Source: Massilia sp. HP4 | GTDB taxonomy: Bacteria; Pseudomonadota; Gammaproteobacteria; Burkholderiales; Burkholderiaceae_D | Reading direction: 5' to 3' | Length of the DNA: 64,000 nt | NCBI RefSeq assembly: GCF_005222695.1 | Contig: NZ_STGG01000070.1 | Span: 1-64,000, forward strand | In this document: positions 8,943 through 17,060 of the stretch, piece by piece | How positions within the stretch are numbered: position 1 is the first letter of the stretch | How the letters are laid out: each line of letters opens with the position of its first letter | Made by a program: the position numbers and the translations under genes | Notes under the pieces: generated by a model | What the model was told of the DNA's origin: nothing | What the model saw: the letters and a program-made list of their open reading frames with translations, nothing else | Database searches by the model: none

Positions 8943-9791
8943 TCAGTGCGCAACCAGCAGCGGCGTGGTGCTGGCGGCCAGGAGCGCGCGGGTGACGCCG
9001 CCGAGGACGAACTCCCGGTAGCGGCTATGGCCGAAGGCGCCCGTCACCAGCAGGCCGGCGTCGTGCTCGCGCGCCACCTTGAGAAGCGCTTCGCCGGTGC
9101 TGCTGCGTGTGGTCTCGATGACGACATCGACCTTGACCCCATGGCGCGCCAGGTGCAGCGCCATGTCGGCGCCCGGCTCTTCGCCGTGCATCTCGGCCAT
9201 GGAGCCTGGATTGACCAGGGCGAGTTTGACCGCGTCGGCCTGGCGCAGCAGTGGCAGGGCGGCGGAAATCGCCCGGATCGCCTGCATGCTGCCATCCCAG
9301 CCGACGACGGCGGTGCCGGGCAGTGGCCGGTCTTTCCAGCCGGGCGGCACCACCAGCACCGGGCGCGCGCCGTGCAGCGCTATATATTCTGGCAAGCCGC
9401 GGGCCTGGGCCGGGATGCCCGGCACGGCGATCGGCTCGGCGTCGCGGCTGACGATCACCAGGTCGGCGTAGCGCGATTCGAGCAGCAGGGCGTAGCGCGC
9501 ATCGTCTTCGAGCATGCGGGTCTCGAAGCTGTTGACGCCCTGGCGCTGGACCGCGGTGCTGAACGCTTGCAGGCGCGCCTCGACCGCTTCGCGTACCCCG
9601 TTGAAATCGGACTCGGGCATCATCGGCGCGCCCATCGAGCCCACCAGCAGGGAATAGTCGAACCAGGAAATGCCGGTGGCGGCGCTGCCGACGAGGTGGG
9701 CGTCGAAGGTATTGGCCAGTGCGGCGCCGGCGCGCAGGCGCGCCTCTTGTTCGGGACTGCCGTCGACGTGAACCACGATGGTCTTGTACAT
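8943..9791 (-). CDS. Tandem-domain universal stress protein (UspA family)
   Basis: 282 residues holding two Usp folds. The first begins MYKTIVVHVDGSPE. The second begins near residue 155 (AVVGWDGSM) and ends with a nucleotide-binding loop GAFGHSRYREFVLGG, matching the Usp ATP signature. Tandem Usp proteins are stress, anoxia or stationary-phase regulated in proteobacteria. It is the first gene of the usp-phaC2 pair, so PHA synthesis is tied to the stress programme. The ATG is preceded by AAAGGAACG. Confidence 0.9.
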   Translation of the reverse strand: MYKTIVVHVDGSPEQEARLRAGAALANTFDAHLVGSAATGISWFDYSLLVGSMGAPMMPESDFNGVREAVEARLQAFSTAVQRQGVNSFETRMLEDDARYALLLESRYADLVIVSRDAEPIAVPGIPAQARGLPEYIALHGARPVLVVPPGWKDRPLPGTAVVGWDGSMQAIRAISAALPLLRQADAVKLALVNPGSMAEMHGEEPGADMALHLARHGVKVDVVIETTRSSTGEALLKVAREHDAGLLVTGAFGHSRYREFVLGGVTRALLAASTTPLLVAH

Positions 9792-9910
9792 GCTCGTTCC
9801 TTTCTTTTCGGTAAAAGCGGACGCGGGCGGATGGGCGCCATGGGAGCCTATCCACTTGGATTACCCGAAGTGCACTTTATTCCCGGTTTTGCTGCGTGTC
9901 AGGAACGTGG

Positions 9911-9924
9911 TTGATGTGAATCAA
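9911..9924 (-). promoter_or_regulatory. FNR/ANR/Crp-type binding site upstream of usp-phaC2
   Basis: TTGATGTGAATCAA is a perfect match to the FNR consensus TTGAT-N4-ATCAA and is fully symmetric in its half-sites. It is centred 126 nt upstream of the usp start codon. An AT-rich -10-like AATAAAG lies between box and gene on the minus strand. Anaerobic or microaerobic induction of the operon is inferred. The site could also face the + strand candidate sRNA promoter 100 bp away. Confidence 0.75.
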
Positions 9925-10016
9925 AAAAGAAGGAAAGAACAGGGTGGCGTGGCCTGCCTGGAATGCGTACGAATTCTCTGACGCAAGGGCGCGGTAAAGA
10001 TTACCTCTTTTGGGCC

Positions 10017-10044
10017 TTGTGACTGCGTGGGGCGGCCGCATACT
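10017..10044 (+). promoter_or_regulatory. Putative promoter of candidate sRNA
   Basis: TTGTGA (10017-10022), 16-bp spacer, CATACT (10039-10044), each 4/6 to consensus. It sits in a gap between two minus-strand genes, so it would serve only a + strand transcript. Confidence 0.35.
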
Positions 10045-10050
10045 AGAGTC

Positions 10051-10144
10051 ATTACCGGCGATGTGGTCGGTTCTCTTGTGTCTCCATCTCGGCCCTGCCG
10101 AGGACTTGGCCGTTGCCTGCTTCGTGCGGCAGCGGCCTTTTTTT
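10051..10144 (+). ncRNA. Candidate small RNA, about 95 nt, with intrinsic terminator
   Basis: The 382-nt gap between usp and tetR has no plausible gene, but on the + strand it shows a promoter-like pair (10017-10044), a perfect hairpin CTCGGC-CCT-GCCGAG (about 10088-10102), then a terminator (10108-10144). Neither neighbour is on the + strand, so the terminator does not belong to an annotated gene. A CU-rich single-stranded stretch (TTCTCTTGTGTCTCCATC) lies just 5' of the first hairpin and could be a target-pairing seed. No known sRNA family was recognised. Confidence 0.45.
10108..10144 (+). terminator. Rho-independent terminator of candidate sRNA
   Basis: Stem GGCCGTTGCC / GGCAGCGGCC (one G-U pair), 10-nt loop, then seven T. 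The T-run is only on the + strand side, so it cannot terminate the minus-strand tetR transcript efficiently. Confidence 0.8.
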
Positions 10145-10173
10145 ATCTTCGGCGCAGATCGAGCCGCGTGCGG

Positions 10174-10794
10174 CTAGCGCGGCGCTGCCCGGGATGCATC
10201 CCATGCCGACATGACGCCGGTGATGGCCGCATCCATCAGCGCATGGCCTACGCCGTCGCGGGCCAGGGTGGAGAGCCCCAGCAGGAAGGCGTCGAACACC
10301 GTCGCCAGCGCCCCCACCTTAGTGTCGGCGCGCAATTGACCACTGTCGACGCCGCGCTGGACACAGGCGGCGATGCCGGCCCGCGTCCGCTCCCGCGAGC
10401 GGGTCAGGGGCGCCGTGACGGCCGCGTTGTCGGCGGACGGGGCACTCATGAAGCCCAGCCCGACCATGCAGCCTTTCGGGTGGCCGCGCTCGCACTGCAT
10501 CCTGGCCGAACTGCGCAAGGTGGTCTCGATGGCGTCGCGCGGGGCAAGCGTTGCGTCCCACAGGGCGTCCGTCACCCGCGCGTGGGTGGCGAGATAGCGT
10601 TGCGTGCATTCCTGGAACAATGCTTCCTTGGAGCCGAAGGCGGCGTAGAAGCTGGGCGCGGCGATGCCGTTGCCGATTCCGGCCTTGAGCTGGGCGAGCG
10701 AGGTCGATTCGTAGCCGTTCTCCCAGAAGATGTGCATCGCCTGCTCGATCGCCTGGTCGCGATCGAAGGTGCGTGGGCGTCCCATTGTGGCCAT
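10174..10794 (-). CDS. TetR/AcrR family transcriptional repressor
   Basis: 206 residues. N-terminal helix-turn-helix: GRPRTFDRDQAIEQAMHIFWENGYESTSLAQLKAGIG, then PSFYAAFGSKEALF, the classic TetR recognition-helix region. The C-terminal ligand domain has a Cys pair (CERGHPKGCMVG) typical of the subfamily that controls adjacent SDR or redox genes. A second ATG at 10785 is possible. It is divergent from the alpha/beta hydrolase-SDR pair; the shared 140-nt region holds a palindrome over the forward promoter, so repression of the pair is inferred. Confidence 0.9.
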   Translation of the reverse strand: MATMGRPRTFDRDQAIEQAMHIFWENGYESTSLAQLKAGIGNGIAAPSFYAAFGSKEALFQECTQRYLATHARVTDALWDATLAPRDAIETTLRSSARMQCERGHPKGCMVGLGFMSAPSADNAAVTAPLTRSRERTRAGIAACVQRGVDSGQLRADTKVGALATVFDAFLLGLSTLARDGVGHALMDAAITGVMSAWDASRAAPR

Positions 10795-10846
10795 AGCGTA
10801 GTCCCGTGAGTCGTCATGACTTCCATACTATTCGATATATAAGTGC

Positions 10847-10876
10847 TTGACAATGTCGCGCCTGCGCCAGTAATGT
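10847..10876 (+). promoter_or_regulatory. Promoter of the hydrolase-SDR operon
   Basis: Perfect -35 TTGACA (10847-10852) with a -10 at 10869-10874 (AGTAAT, 16-bp spacing) or 10871-10876 (TAATGT, 18-bp spacing). The start codon is about 60 nt further on. Confidence 0.65.
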
Positions 10877-10889
10877 ACCGATCAATACA
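10874..10889 (+). promoter_or_regulatory. Putative TetR operator
   Basis: TGTACCGATCAATACA is a 16-bp imperfect palindrome (TGTA--GATC--TACA arms and centre match) overlapping the -10/+1 region of the forward promoter. Size and position fit a TetR dimer site blocking RNA polymerase. Confidence 0.6.
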
Positions 10890-10934
10890 AATATCGTCAG
10901 GAATACCCGGCGACTATTGACTGGAGCAAAAAGA

Positions 10935-11945
10935 ATGGCAGAGGATGGATTGTTTGCGCCGTGGACGGTGTCGCCCGCAAGGACGGTGCGACGCGGGCAT
11001 TTCTGGATTCCGGGCGAGCGTGTCGGGCGGGGCGGGGCGACGTATCAGCGCGGCCCGATGTACGTCGAATGGGAAGCGCCGCAGACGGTGACCCGGCCGT
11101 ATCCGATCGTGCTGATGCACGGCGGTGGTTTGCAGGGCACGGAGTGGTTCGATACGCCGGATGGCCGGCCGGGCTGGGCGCAGCGCCTAGTCGAGGCCGG
11201 TTACGCGGTGCTGGTCGTCGACCGGCCCGGACATGGCCGTTCGCCTTTCCATACGCTCACGCTCGGCGAGATGGGGCCGGCGTTTTCCTACGAGGGTGGC
11301 GAGCGTATCTATTTCCCGGGCGACGATGGGCGGCATACGCAGTGGCCGTTCGCAGCGGACGACGCGCAGGCGATGGACGAATTCATCGCCGGTTATGGGC
11401 CCTTGCCGGCCGACCTGGAACTGTCGCAGACCCTCGACGCCGACCGCATGGCCGCCTTGCTCGACCGTATTGGTCCGGCGATCCTGGTGACGCATTCAGC
11501 ATCCGGACCGGACGGGTGGCTGGTGGCCGACCGCCGGCCGGCGCTGGTCAAGGCAATTGCTGCGATCGAGCCCATGGGGCCGCCGTTCGCCGATATTCCG
11601 AATATCGGGCCCATGCGGTGGGGACCGACGGCGGCGCCGCTGCGCTTCGAGCCACCGGTGGCCGATGCCGAGACAGTCCGCAATGCACCGCCGGGCAGCC
11701 TGCGCCTGCCTTCGCTCCTTGGCTTGCCGATCCTGATCGTGACGGCGGAGGCCTCGGCCTTCGCCGCCGCCAGCCCGCCGACGGCGGACTTCCTCAATGT
11801 CGCCGGGGCCTCGGCCGAGCTACTGCACCTGCCCGACCACGGCGTGCATGGCAATGGCCATGGTCTTATTTATGAGAAGAATTCGGATCAGGCGCTGGCG
11901 CCAGTGTTGCGCTGGCTCGTGGAGCGGACGGAAACCTCGAATTGA
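10935..11945 (+). CDS. Alpha/beta-fold hydrolase (esterase-like)
   Basis: 336 residues from ATG 10935, chosen because GGAG sits 8 nt upstream; an in-frame TTG at 10917 lacks one. Oxyanion region LMHGGGLQGTEW near residue 58. The nucleophile elbow is VTHSASGPDGW near residue 187, a slightly unusual HSxSG without the first Gly. The late LPDHGVHGNGHGL holds the catalytic His. The substrate is unknown. It is the first gene of a pair with an SDR, under the adjacent TetR. Confidence 0.8.
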   Translation: MAEDGLFAPWTVSPARTVRRGHFWIPGERVGRGGATYQRGPMYVEWEAPQTVTRPYPIVLMHGGGLQGTEWFDTPDGRPGWAQRLVEAGYAVLVVDRPGHGRSPFHTLTLGEMGPAFSYEGGERIYFPGDDGRHTQWPFAADDAQAMDEFIAGYGPLPADLELSQTLDADRMAALLDRIGPAILVTHSASGPDGWLVADRRPALVKAIAAIEPMGPPFADIPNIGPMRWGPTAAPLRFEPPVADAETVRNAPPGSLRLPSLLGLPILIVTAEASAFAAASPPTADFLNVAGASAELLHLPDHGVHGNGHGLIYEKNSDQALAPVLRWLVERTETSN

Positions 11946-11961
11946 TTGAAAGGGAGAAATT

Positions 11962-12792
11962 ATGACGAAGACCTGGCTGATTACCGGCTGCTCGAGCGGG
12001 CTGGGGCAAACCCTGGCGCAGGCAGTCGCCGCGCGTGGCGACCGCCTGGTGGCGACGGCGCGCGATCCGCAAGCGCTGCATGCGTTGGCGCGGCAGTTTC
12101 CCGAGACGGTGCGCGTGTGTGCGCTCGACGTGACGCGCCCGGACACGGCGCATGCCGCCGTGTTGCTTGCTGTCGAAAGCTTCGGCGGGCTCGACGTGCT
12201 GGTCAATAATGCCGGCTATGGCCTGTATGGCGCCGTCGAGGAAGTGGAGCCCGGCGAGTACCGGCCCATGTTCGAGGTCAACCTGTTCGGGTTGATCGAA
12301 ACGACGCGCGCGGCATTGCCGGTCATGCGGAGCCGACCGGGCGGGCGCATCGTCAACCTGTCGTCGATCGCCGGGATATCCGGCGGGGCTGGCTCGGGCT
12401 ATTACGCCGCGTCCAAGTTCGCGGTGGAAGGCTTGTCCGAGTCGCTGGACCAGGAACTGCGGCCGCTGGGGCTGCGTGTCATCATCGTCGAGCCGGGGCC
12501 GTTTCGTACTGGCTTCCTGGGGCGGTCGATGACCGTGGCCGAGCGCCGGATCGGGGACTACGAGCAAACCGCGGGCCAGCGGCGAATCTATCGTGAGAGC
12601 AACGATGGCAGGCAGGCGGGCGATCCGGGCAAGGCGGTGGAGGTGATCCTGCGCGCGGTTGACAGCGACGCGCCGCCCTTGCACCTGCCGCTGGGGCCGG
12701 TGGCCCATGGCGTGGTCGATCGCAAGCTGGTGTCATTGCGCGAAGACCTCGACGCATGGCGGCAGGTTTCGCTCGCGACCGACTTCGATTGA
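11962..12792 (+). CDS. Short-chain dehydrogenase/reductase (classical SDR)
   Basis: 276 residues. Cofactor motif TGCSSGLG near residue 9, NNAG near residue 87, catalytic Ser in NLSSIAG and YYAASK (Tyr-x3-Lys) near residue 147. The Asp in ALDVTRPD and the Arg/Asp pattern after beta-2 (ATARDPQA) suggest NADP(H). It starts 16 nt after the hydrolase stop with GGGAGAA as ribosome-binding site. Such TetR-controlled SDRs are often induced by electrophiles or quinones, but the substrate here is not known. Confidence 0.88.
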   Translation: MTKTWLITGCSSGLGQTLAQAVAARGDRLVATARDPQALHALARQFPETVRVCALDVTRPDTAHAAVLLAVESFGGLDVLVNNAGYGLYGAVEEVEPGEYRPMFEVNLFGLIETTRAALPVMRSRPGGRIVNLSSIAGISGGAGSGYYAASKFAVEGLSESLDQELRPLGLRVIIVEPGPFRTGFLGRSMTVAERRIGDYEQTAGQRRIYRESNDGRQAGDPGKAVEVILRAVDSDAPPLHLPLGPVAHGVVDRKLVSLREDLDAWRQVSLATDFD

Positions 12793-12980
12793 TGCGAGAG
12801 CGGGCCGCTCAGGACGGAGCCTGGTTGGTGCGGGCGGCAAGTGGCTCCGCTTCGACCTTCGGCTCGGCTCGACGGCAGCCTTCTTCCTGGCATGGGCGGT
12901 CTCGTCACCGGGTACGAGCATTTGCCAGTCCGAGCTGACCAGGTCGACGATGCCTACCAGAAATTAACCTGATCAGCATA

Positions 12981-13012
12981 GTATGGAGCTTCATACTCGA
13001 TGAACATCGAGT
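12981..13012. repeat. Two adjacent palindromes 3' of tRNA-Leu
   Basis: GTATGGAGCTTCATAC (12981-12996, near-perfect) touches ACTCGATGAACATCGAGT (12995-13012, perfect 8-bp arms). They lie 12 nt beyond the tRNA 3' end, as read on the minus strand. No T-run follows. They may be an RNA 3' processing or attenuation structure, or a protein site. Confidence 0.5.
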
Positions 13013-13023
13013 GACGAATGTAC

Positions 13024-13110
13024 TGGTGCCCGGAGCCGGAATCGAACCGGCACGCCATTGCTGGCAGCAGATTTTAAGTCTGCGGTGTCTACCAGTTTCA
13101 CCATCCGGGC
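13024..13110 (-). tRNA. tRNA-Leu (anticodon UAA)
   Basis: On the minus strand the 87-nt gene starts GCCCGGATGGTG and ends TCCGGGCACCA, with a 7-bp acceptor stem and encoded CCA. The anticodon arm is GCAGA-CTTAAAA-TCTGC, giving anticodon TAA. It has a long variable arm (class II, as for Leu), and the T-arm GCCGGTTCGATTCCGGC is perfect. Confidence 0.97.
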
Positions 13111-13120
13111 AACGCCCGAG

Positions 13121-13129
13121 ATTCTAGCA
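13121..13129 (-). promoter_or_regulatory. Extended -10 promoter of tRNA-Leu
   Basis: On the minus strand TGCTAGAAT, an extended -10 (TG-N-TAGAAT), 11 nt before the mature tRNA 5' end. No clear -35. Confidence 0.55.
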
Positions 13130-13319
13130 CAAGCGTGCTCGATTCGGAGCGGTTTGGCAACTTTATACTCTTGATAAGCCCCCAGGCAGGCATGAACGCT
13201 CGCCAATCTCTTCCTGCCGATCTCTTGCATCTTTGGAACCCTCGCCCCGATGGTGTAGCATGCCATCCGGCGCCTCCCAAGCGGGCGCTACCTCAGGCAA
13301 GACTATGCAAGGAAATCCA

Positions 13320-14111
13320 TTGAACATCACGATCAACGACGAACTGCGGGCTTTCGTCGACCCGCTCACCGACATCGAATACGGCGCGCTCGAGCGCAGC
13401 CTCCTGGCCGAAGGCTGCCGCGATGCGCTGGTGCTTTGGCGCGATACGCTGATCGACGGCCATAACCGCTACGAAATTTGCCAGAAGCACGGCATCCCCT
13501 TCCGCACCGTCCACAACAACAACTTCGCCTCGCTCGAAGACGTGATGCTGTGGATGATCGACAACCACCTGGCGCGCCGCAGCGTGTCGGACTTCCAGCG
13601 CGGCGTGCTGGCCCTGCGCAAGAAAGAGCTCGTCGCCGCCCGCGTGGCCGAGCTGCCACCGCAGGAAGAGGGCGACAAGAACGCGGCGGCCGACGATGGC
13701 TCGCCGCCGTGGAGCACGCGCGAGGACGTGGCGCGCGCCGCCCGCGTCTCGAGCAATACCATCAGCCAGATCGAGCGCATCCAGAAGGCCGCCACCCCGC
13801 AGCTGCGCGAGGCGGTGCGCACCGGCGCCATCTCGATCAATGCCGCCGCCAACGTGGCGCAGCTGCCGGAAGAGCAGCAGATCGCCGCCGTCGCTGGCGG
13901 CCGCAAGGAATTGCAGCAGGCCGCGCGCCAGGTGCGCGAACAGAAGATGGCCACCAGGCCGCGCAAGGAAAAGGTCGAGCTCGATCCCGAAGACGAGCTG
14001 GCGGCCCTGCGCAAGGAAGTGGCCAGCCTGAAGGATCGGCTGGCGACCCTGTTCACCGACAACCAGCGGCTCAAGCAGCGCCTGGCCTATGCCGGCCTGG
14101 ACGACGAATAA
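13320..14111 (+). CDS. ParB/RepB-like nuclease-domain protein (plasmid partition-related)
   Basis: 263 residues from TTG 13320, chosen because AAGGA lies 6 nt before it and the protein then begins NITINDELRAFV. An in-frame ATG at 13305 without ribosome-binding site would add five residues. The N-terminal part (LIDGHNRYEICQKHGIPF) is ParB-like. The middle (DVARAARVSSNTISQIERIQ) is a helix-turn-helix. The C-terminus (EDELAALRKEVASLKDRLATLF) is a coiled coil. No ParA partner is adjacent, so it is probably a chromosomal DNA-binding orphan, not a partition system. Confidence 0.7.
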   Translation: MNITINDELRAFVDPLTDIEYGALERSLLAEGCRDALVLWRDTLIDGHNRYEICQKHGIPFRTVHNNNFASLEDVMLWMIDNHLARRSVSDFQRGVLALRKKELVAARVAELPPQEEGDKNAAADDGSPPWSTREDVARAARVSSNTISQIERIQKAATPQLREAVRTGAISINAAANVAQLPEEQQIAAVAGGRKELQQAARQVREQKMATRPRKEKVELDPEDELAALRKEVASLKDRLATLFTDNQRLKQRLAYAGLDDE

Positions 14112-14134
14112 CACGACCTGAAGGAAGATACCCG

Positions 14135-16378
14135 ATGCCCATGCCACGCTCGCTCACGCCGGTCCTGCTCAGCAGCCTTCTCGCCGCCGTCGCGGCGCCG
14201 GCGTTCGCCGTCGCGCCAGCCAGGGCGCCGGTCGATGCCGCGCCCGCCACGCAGGCTTTCAGCGCCGCCGACGTCGCGCGCTGGAAGGCGGCCGCCCAAC
14301 GGGTGACGATCATGCGCGACAAGTGGGGCATCCCGCACATCTTCGGCCAGACCGATGCCGACACCGTGTTCGGCATGCTGTACGCCCAGGCCGAGGACGA
14401 TTTCAACCGGGTCGAACTGAACTACATCAATGCGATGGGGCGCCTGGCCGAGGTCGAGGGCGAGAAGGAAATCTGGCGCGACCTGCGCATGAAGATGTAT
14501 ATCCAGCCGGCGGACATGCAGGCCAAGTACGCCGCCAGCCCGGCCTGGCTGAAGAACCTGATGAACTCCTTCGCCGATGGCCTGAACTATTATCTGCACA
14601 CCCATCCGGAGGTGAAACCCAAGCTGCTGACCCGCTTCGAGCCCTGGATGGCCTTGACCTTCAGCGAAGGCAGCATCGGCGGCGACATCGAGTCGATCGA
14701 CCTCAAGGAACTGGAACGCTTCTATAGCAAGCGTCCCGTGCTTGCCCAGCAGGGCGCCGACAAGGGTTTTGACCCGGAACCGCGCGGCTCGAACGGCTTT
14801 GCCATCGCGCCGAAGCGCTCGGCCAACGGCCATGCGCTGCTGATGATCAATCCGCACACCTCGTTCTATTTCCGTCCCGAAGTGCACATGGTCAGCGAAG
14901 AGGGCCTGAATGCCTATGGCGCCGTGACCTGGGGCCAGTTCTTCATCTACCAGGGGTTCAACGACAAGCTGGGCTGGATGCACACCTCGGGCGGCGGCGA
15001 CGTGATCGACGAATACCTCGAGACCGTGGTCGAGCGCGACGGCGAGTTCTTCTATAAATACGGCAAGCACGAAGGCCGGATGCGCACCGCACAGATCAAC
15101 CTGCCGTATAAAACCGCGAACGGCGCCATGGCCAGCCGCACCGTCACCGCTTATTTCACCCACCACGGCCCGGTGGTGCGCCAGGAGGGCAAGCAATGGG
15201 TCTCGGTCAAGATGATGGACGACCCGCTCAATGCGCTGACCCAGTCATATACCCGCACCAAGGCGCGCGACTACAACGCCTTCTACAAGGCGATGGAATT
15301 GCGGACCAATTCCTCGAACAACACGGTGTACGCCGATGCCCAGGGCAATATCGCCTACTTCCACGGCAATTTCATCCCGAAACGCGATCCGCGCTTCGAC
15401 TGGACCAAGCCGGTCGACGGCAGCAATCCGGCCACCGAGTGGCAGGGTCTGCACGAGATCAAGGAAACGATCACCCTGCTGAACCCGGCCAGCGGTTACA
15501 TCTCCAATACGAATAACTGGCCGTGTAATGCGGCCGGTGCAGGCAGCAGCCCCAAATGCGCGAACTACCCGGCGTATATGTGGTCGTTGCCCGAAAATGC
15601 GCGTGGCCGCAATGCCGAGCGCGTGTTCAGCGGTGCGAAAGGGCTCGACATCAATGGCCTGATCGCTGCTTCCTACGACACGCGCCTGGCGGCGTTCGAG
15701 CCGCTGGTGCCGGCAGTAGTGGCCGACCATGAGGCGCTGCACGAGAGCGATCCGCGCAAGGCTGCGCTGCTCGAGCAGATCGCCGTGCTGCGCAACTGGA
15801 ACCTGCGCTATGCGATCGACTCGGTACCGACTTCGCTGGCGGTTTATTGGGGGCAAGATATGGTGGCAGAGCATGGCGCGCGTGCACGTGCCGAGAACAT
15901 GCCGGCGGTCGACTATATCGCCACCCGCCTGAGCCCGGCCGAGCGCCTCGATGCCCTGGTGCGCGCCTCGAACAAGCTGCAGGCCGACTTCGGCGACTGG
16001 CGCACGCCATGGGGCGAGATCAACCGCTTCCAGCGCCTCAGTGGCGACGTCGACCAGCAGTACGACGACAGCAAGCCGAGCATTCCGGTGGCCTTCGCCT
16101 CGGCCAACTGGGGTTCGCTGGCCTCGTTCGGCATGTCGGCCAAGCAAACTACCAAGCGCATCTACGGCGACCGCGGCAACAGCTTCGTGGCAGCGGTCGA
16201 GTTCGGTCCGCGCATCAAGGCCAAGAGCATCCTGGCTGGCGGCCAGAGCGGCGATCCGCGCTCGCCGCACTTTAGCGACCAGGCCGCGATGTATGCGCGC
16301 GGCGAGTTCAAGGATGTGCTGTTCTACAAGGAAGATATCGAACGCAGCCTGGAACGCAAATATCATCCGGGTCAGTAA
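14135..16378 (+). CDS. Penicillin acylase family protein (possible N-acyl-homoserine lactone acylase)
   Basis: 747 residues with AAGGAAGA 6 nt before the ATG. N-terminal signal peptide (about residues 1-25, ending AFA). Ntn-hydrolase: the alpha chain begins WGIPHIFG. The autocatalytic processing site is RGSNGFAIAP, where the Ser near residue 219 becomes the N-terminal nucleophile of the beta chain. The mature enzyme is a periplasmic heterodimer. Family members cleave beta-lactam side chains or acyl-homoserine lactones; sequence alone does not decide. It starts 23 nt after the ParB-like gene and is followed closely by an acetyltransferase. Confidence 0.85.
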   Translation: MPMPRSLTPVLLSSLLAAVAAPAFAVAPARAPVDAAPATQAFSAADVARWKAAAQRVTIMRDKWGIPHIFGQTDADTVFGMLYAQAEDDFNRVELNYINAMGRLAEVEGEKEIWRDLRMKMYIQPADMQAKYAASPAWLKNLMNSFADGLNYYLHTHPEVKPKLLTRFEPWMALTFSEGSIGGDIESIDLKELERFYSKRPVLAQQGADKGFDPEPRGSNGFAIAPKRSANGHALLMINPHTSFYFRPEVHMVSEEGLNAYGAVTWGQFFIYQGFNDKLGWMHTSGGGDVIDEYLETVVERDGEFFYKYGKHEGRMRTAQINLPYKTANGAMASRTVTAYFTHHGPVVRQEGKQWVSVKMMDDPLNALTQSYTRTKARDYNAFYKAMELRTNSSNNTVYADAQGNIAYFHGNFIPKRDPRFDWTKPVDGSNPATEWQGLHEIKETITLLNPASGYISNTNNWPCNAAGAGSSPKCANYPAYMWSLPENARGRNAERVFSGAKGLDINGLIAASYDTRLAAFEPLVPAVVADHEALHESDPRKAALLEQIAVLRNWNLRYAIDSVPTSLAVYWGQDMVAEHGARARAENMPAVDYIATRLSPAERLDALVRASNKLQADFGDWRTPWGEINRFQRLSGDVDQQYDDSKPSIPVAFASANWGSLASFGMSAKQTTKRIYGDRGNSFVAAVEFGPRIKAKSILAGGQSGDPRSPHFSDQAAMYARGEFKDVLFYKEDIERSLERKYHPGQ

Positions 16379-16397
16379 TAGCAACAGAAAGGAACGT

Positions 16398-16949
16398 GTG
16401 GAACTGAGCGAAAAACAAAAAATGTTGGCTGGCATGCAGTATCACGCCAGCGATCCTGAATTGCGCGCCGAGCAGAATGCCACGGCGGGCTGGCTGGCGC
16501 GCTACAACGCCGCGCTGGGCGAGCCCGCCAGCTGGCAAGCCCTGCTGGGCGAGCGGATCGCGCGGGTGGGGCATGGCACCACCGTGCGTCCGCCATTTCA
16601 CTGCGACTATGGCTGGCACATCACGCTCGGCGCGCGGGTGTTCGTCAATTTCGATTGCGTCTTCCTCGACGTTGCACCGATCGTCATCGGCGACGATTGC
16701 CGCATTGGGCCGGGCGTGCACATCTATACCGCCGACCACCCGCGCGATCCGGCCCTGCGCCGCGCCGGTTTCGAGTCCGGGCGTGCGGTCACCATCGGGC
16801 GTAATGCCTGGATCGGCGGCGGCGCCATCATCCTCGCCGGCGTGACGATCGGCGACGATGCCATCGTCGGTGCCGGCAGCGTGGTTACCCACGATGTCGC
16901 GCCCGGCGCCCAGGTCGCGGGCAATCCTGCGCAGCCGATCCCCGGCTAG
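16398..16949 (+). CDS. Maltose/galactoside O-acetyltransferase family (left-handed beta-helix)
   Basis: 183 residues, exactly the length of E. coli Maa. GTG start with AAAGGAAC upstream. N-terminal Mac domain (EKQKMLAGMQYHASDPELRAE), then hexapeptide repeats (IGDDCRIGPGVHI, IGRNAWIGGGAIILAGVTIG, IVGAGSVVTHDV). The catalytic His is in YTADHP. It transfers acetyl from acetyl-CoA to a sugar hydroxyl. It lies 19 nt after the acylase gene, so possibly in the same transcript. Confidence 0.9.
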   Translation: MELSEKQKMLAGMQYHASDPELRAEQNATAGWLARYNAALGEPASWQALLGERIARVGHGTTVRPPFHCDYGWHITLGARVFVNFDCVFLDVAPIVIGDDCRIGPGVHIYTADHPRDPALRRAGFESGRAVTIGRNAWIGGGAIILAGVTIGDDAIVGAGSVVTHDVAPGAQVAGNPAQPIPG

Positions 16950-17011
16950 CAATGGCCCGGCGATCCGGCATGTCGAAGGGGGCCGATGGCTGGCCGCGGT
17001 CGTTTGCCGCT

Positions 17012-17020
17012 TGCTATAAT
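17012..17020 (+). promoter_or_regulatory. Extended -10 promoter of tdk
   Basis: TGCTATAAT, a perfect extended -10 (TG-N-TATAAT), 41 nt before the tdk GTG. Confidence 0.75.
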
Positions 17021-17060
17021 CGCGGCTTCGCATCAAAGGACAGCAAGGCAGGACAGGGCA

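Noticed and set aside
7110..9914. A 934-codon open frame on the + strand across the usp-phaC2 region
   Set aside because: It is exactly antisense to two well-supported genes; its His/Arg/Gly-rich composition is typical of a GC-rich mirror frame.
12793..12967. Frames after the SDR gene as a truncated gene
   Set aside because: No recognisable protein in any frame and no ribosome-binding site.
13024..13110. tRNA-Leu as integration site of a mobile element
   Set aside because: No integrase, no repeated tRNA 3' end and no change in gene type on either side.
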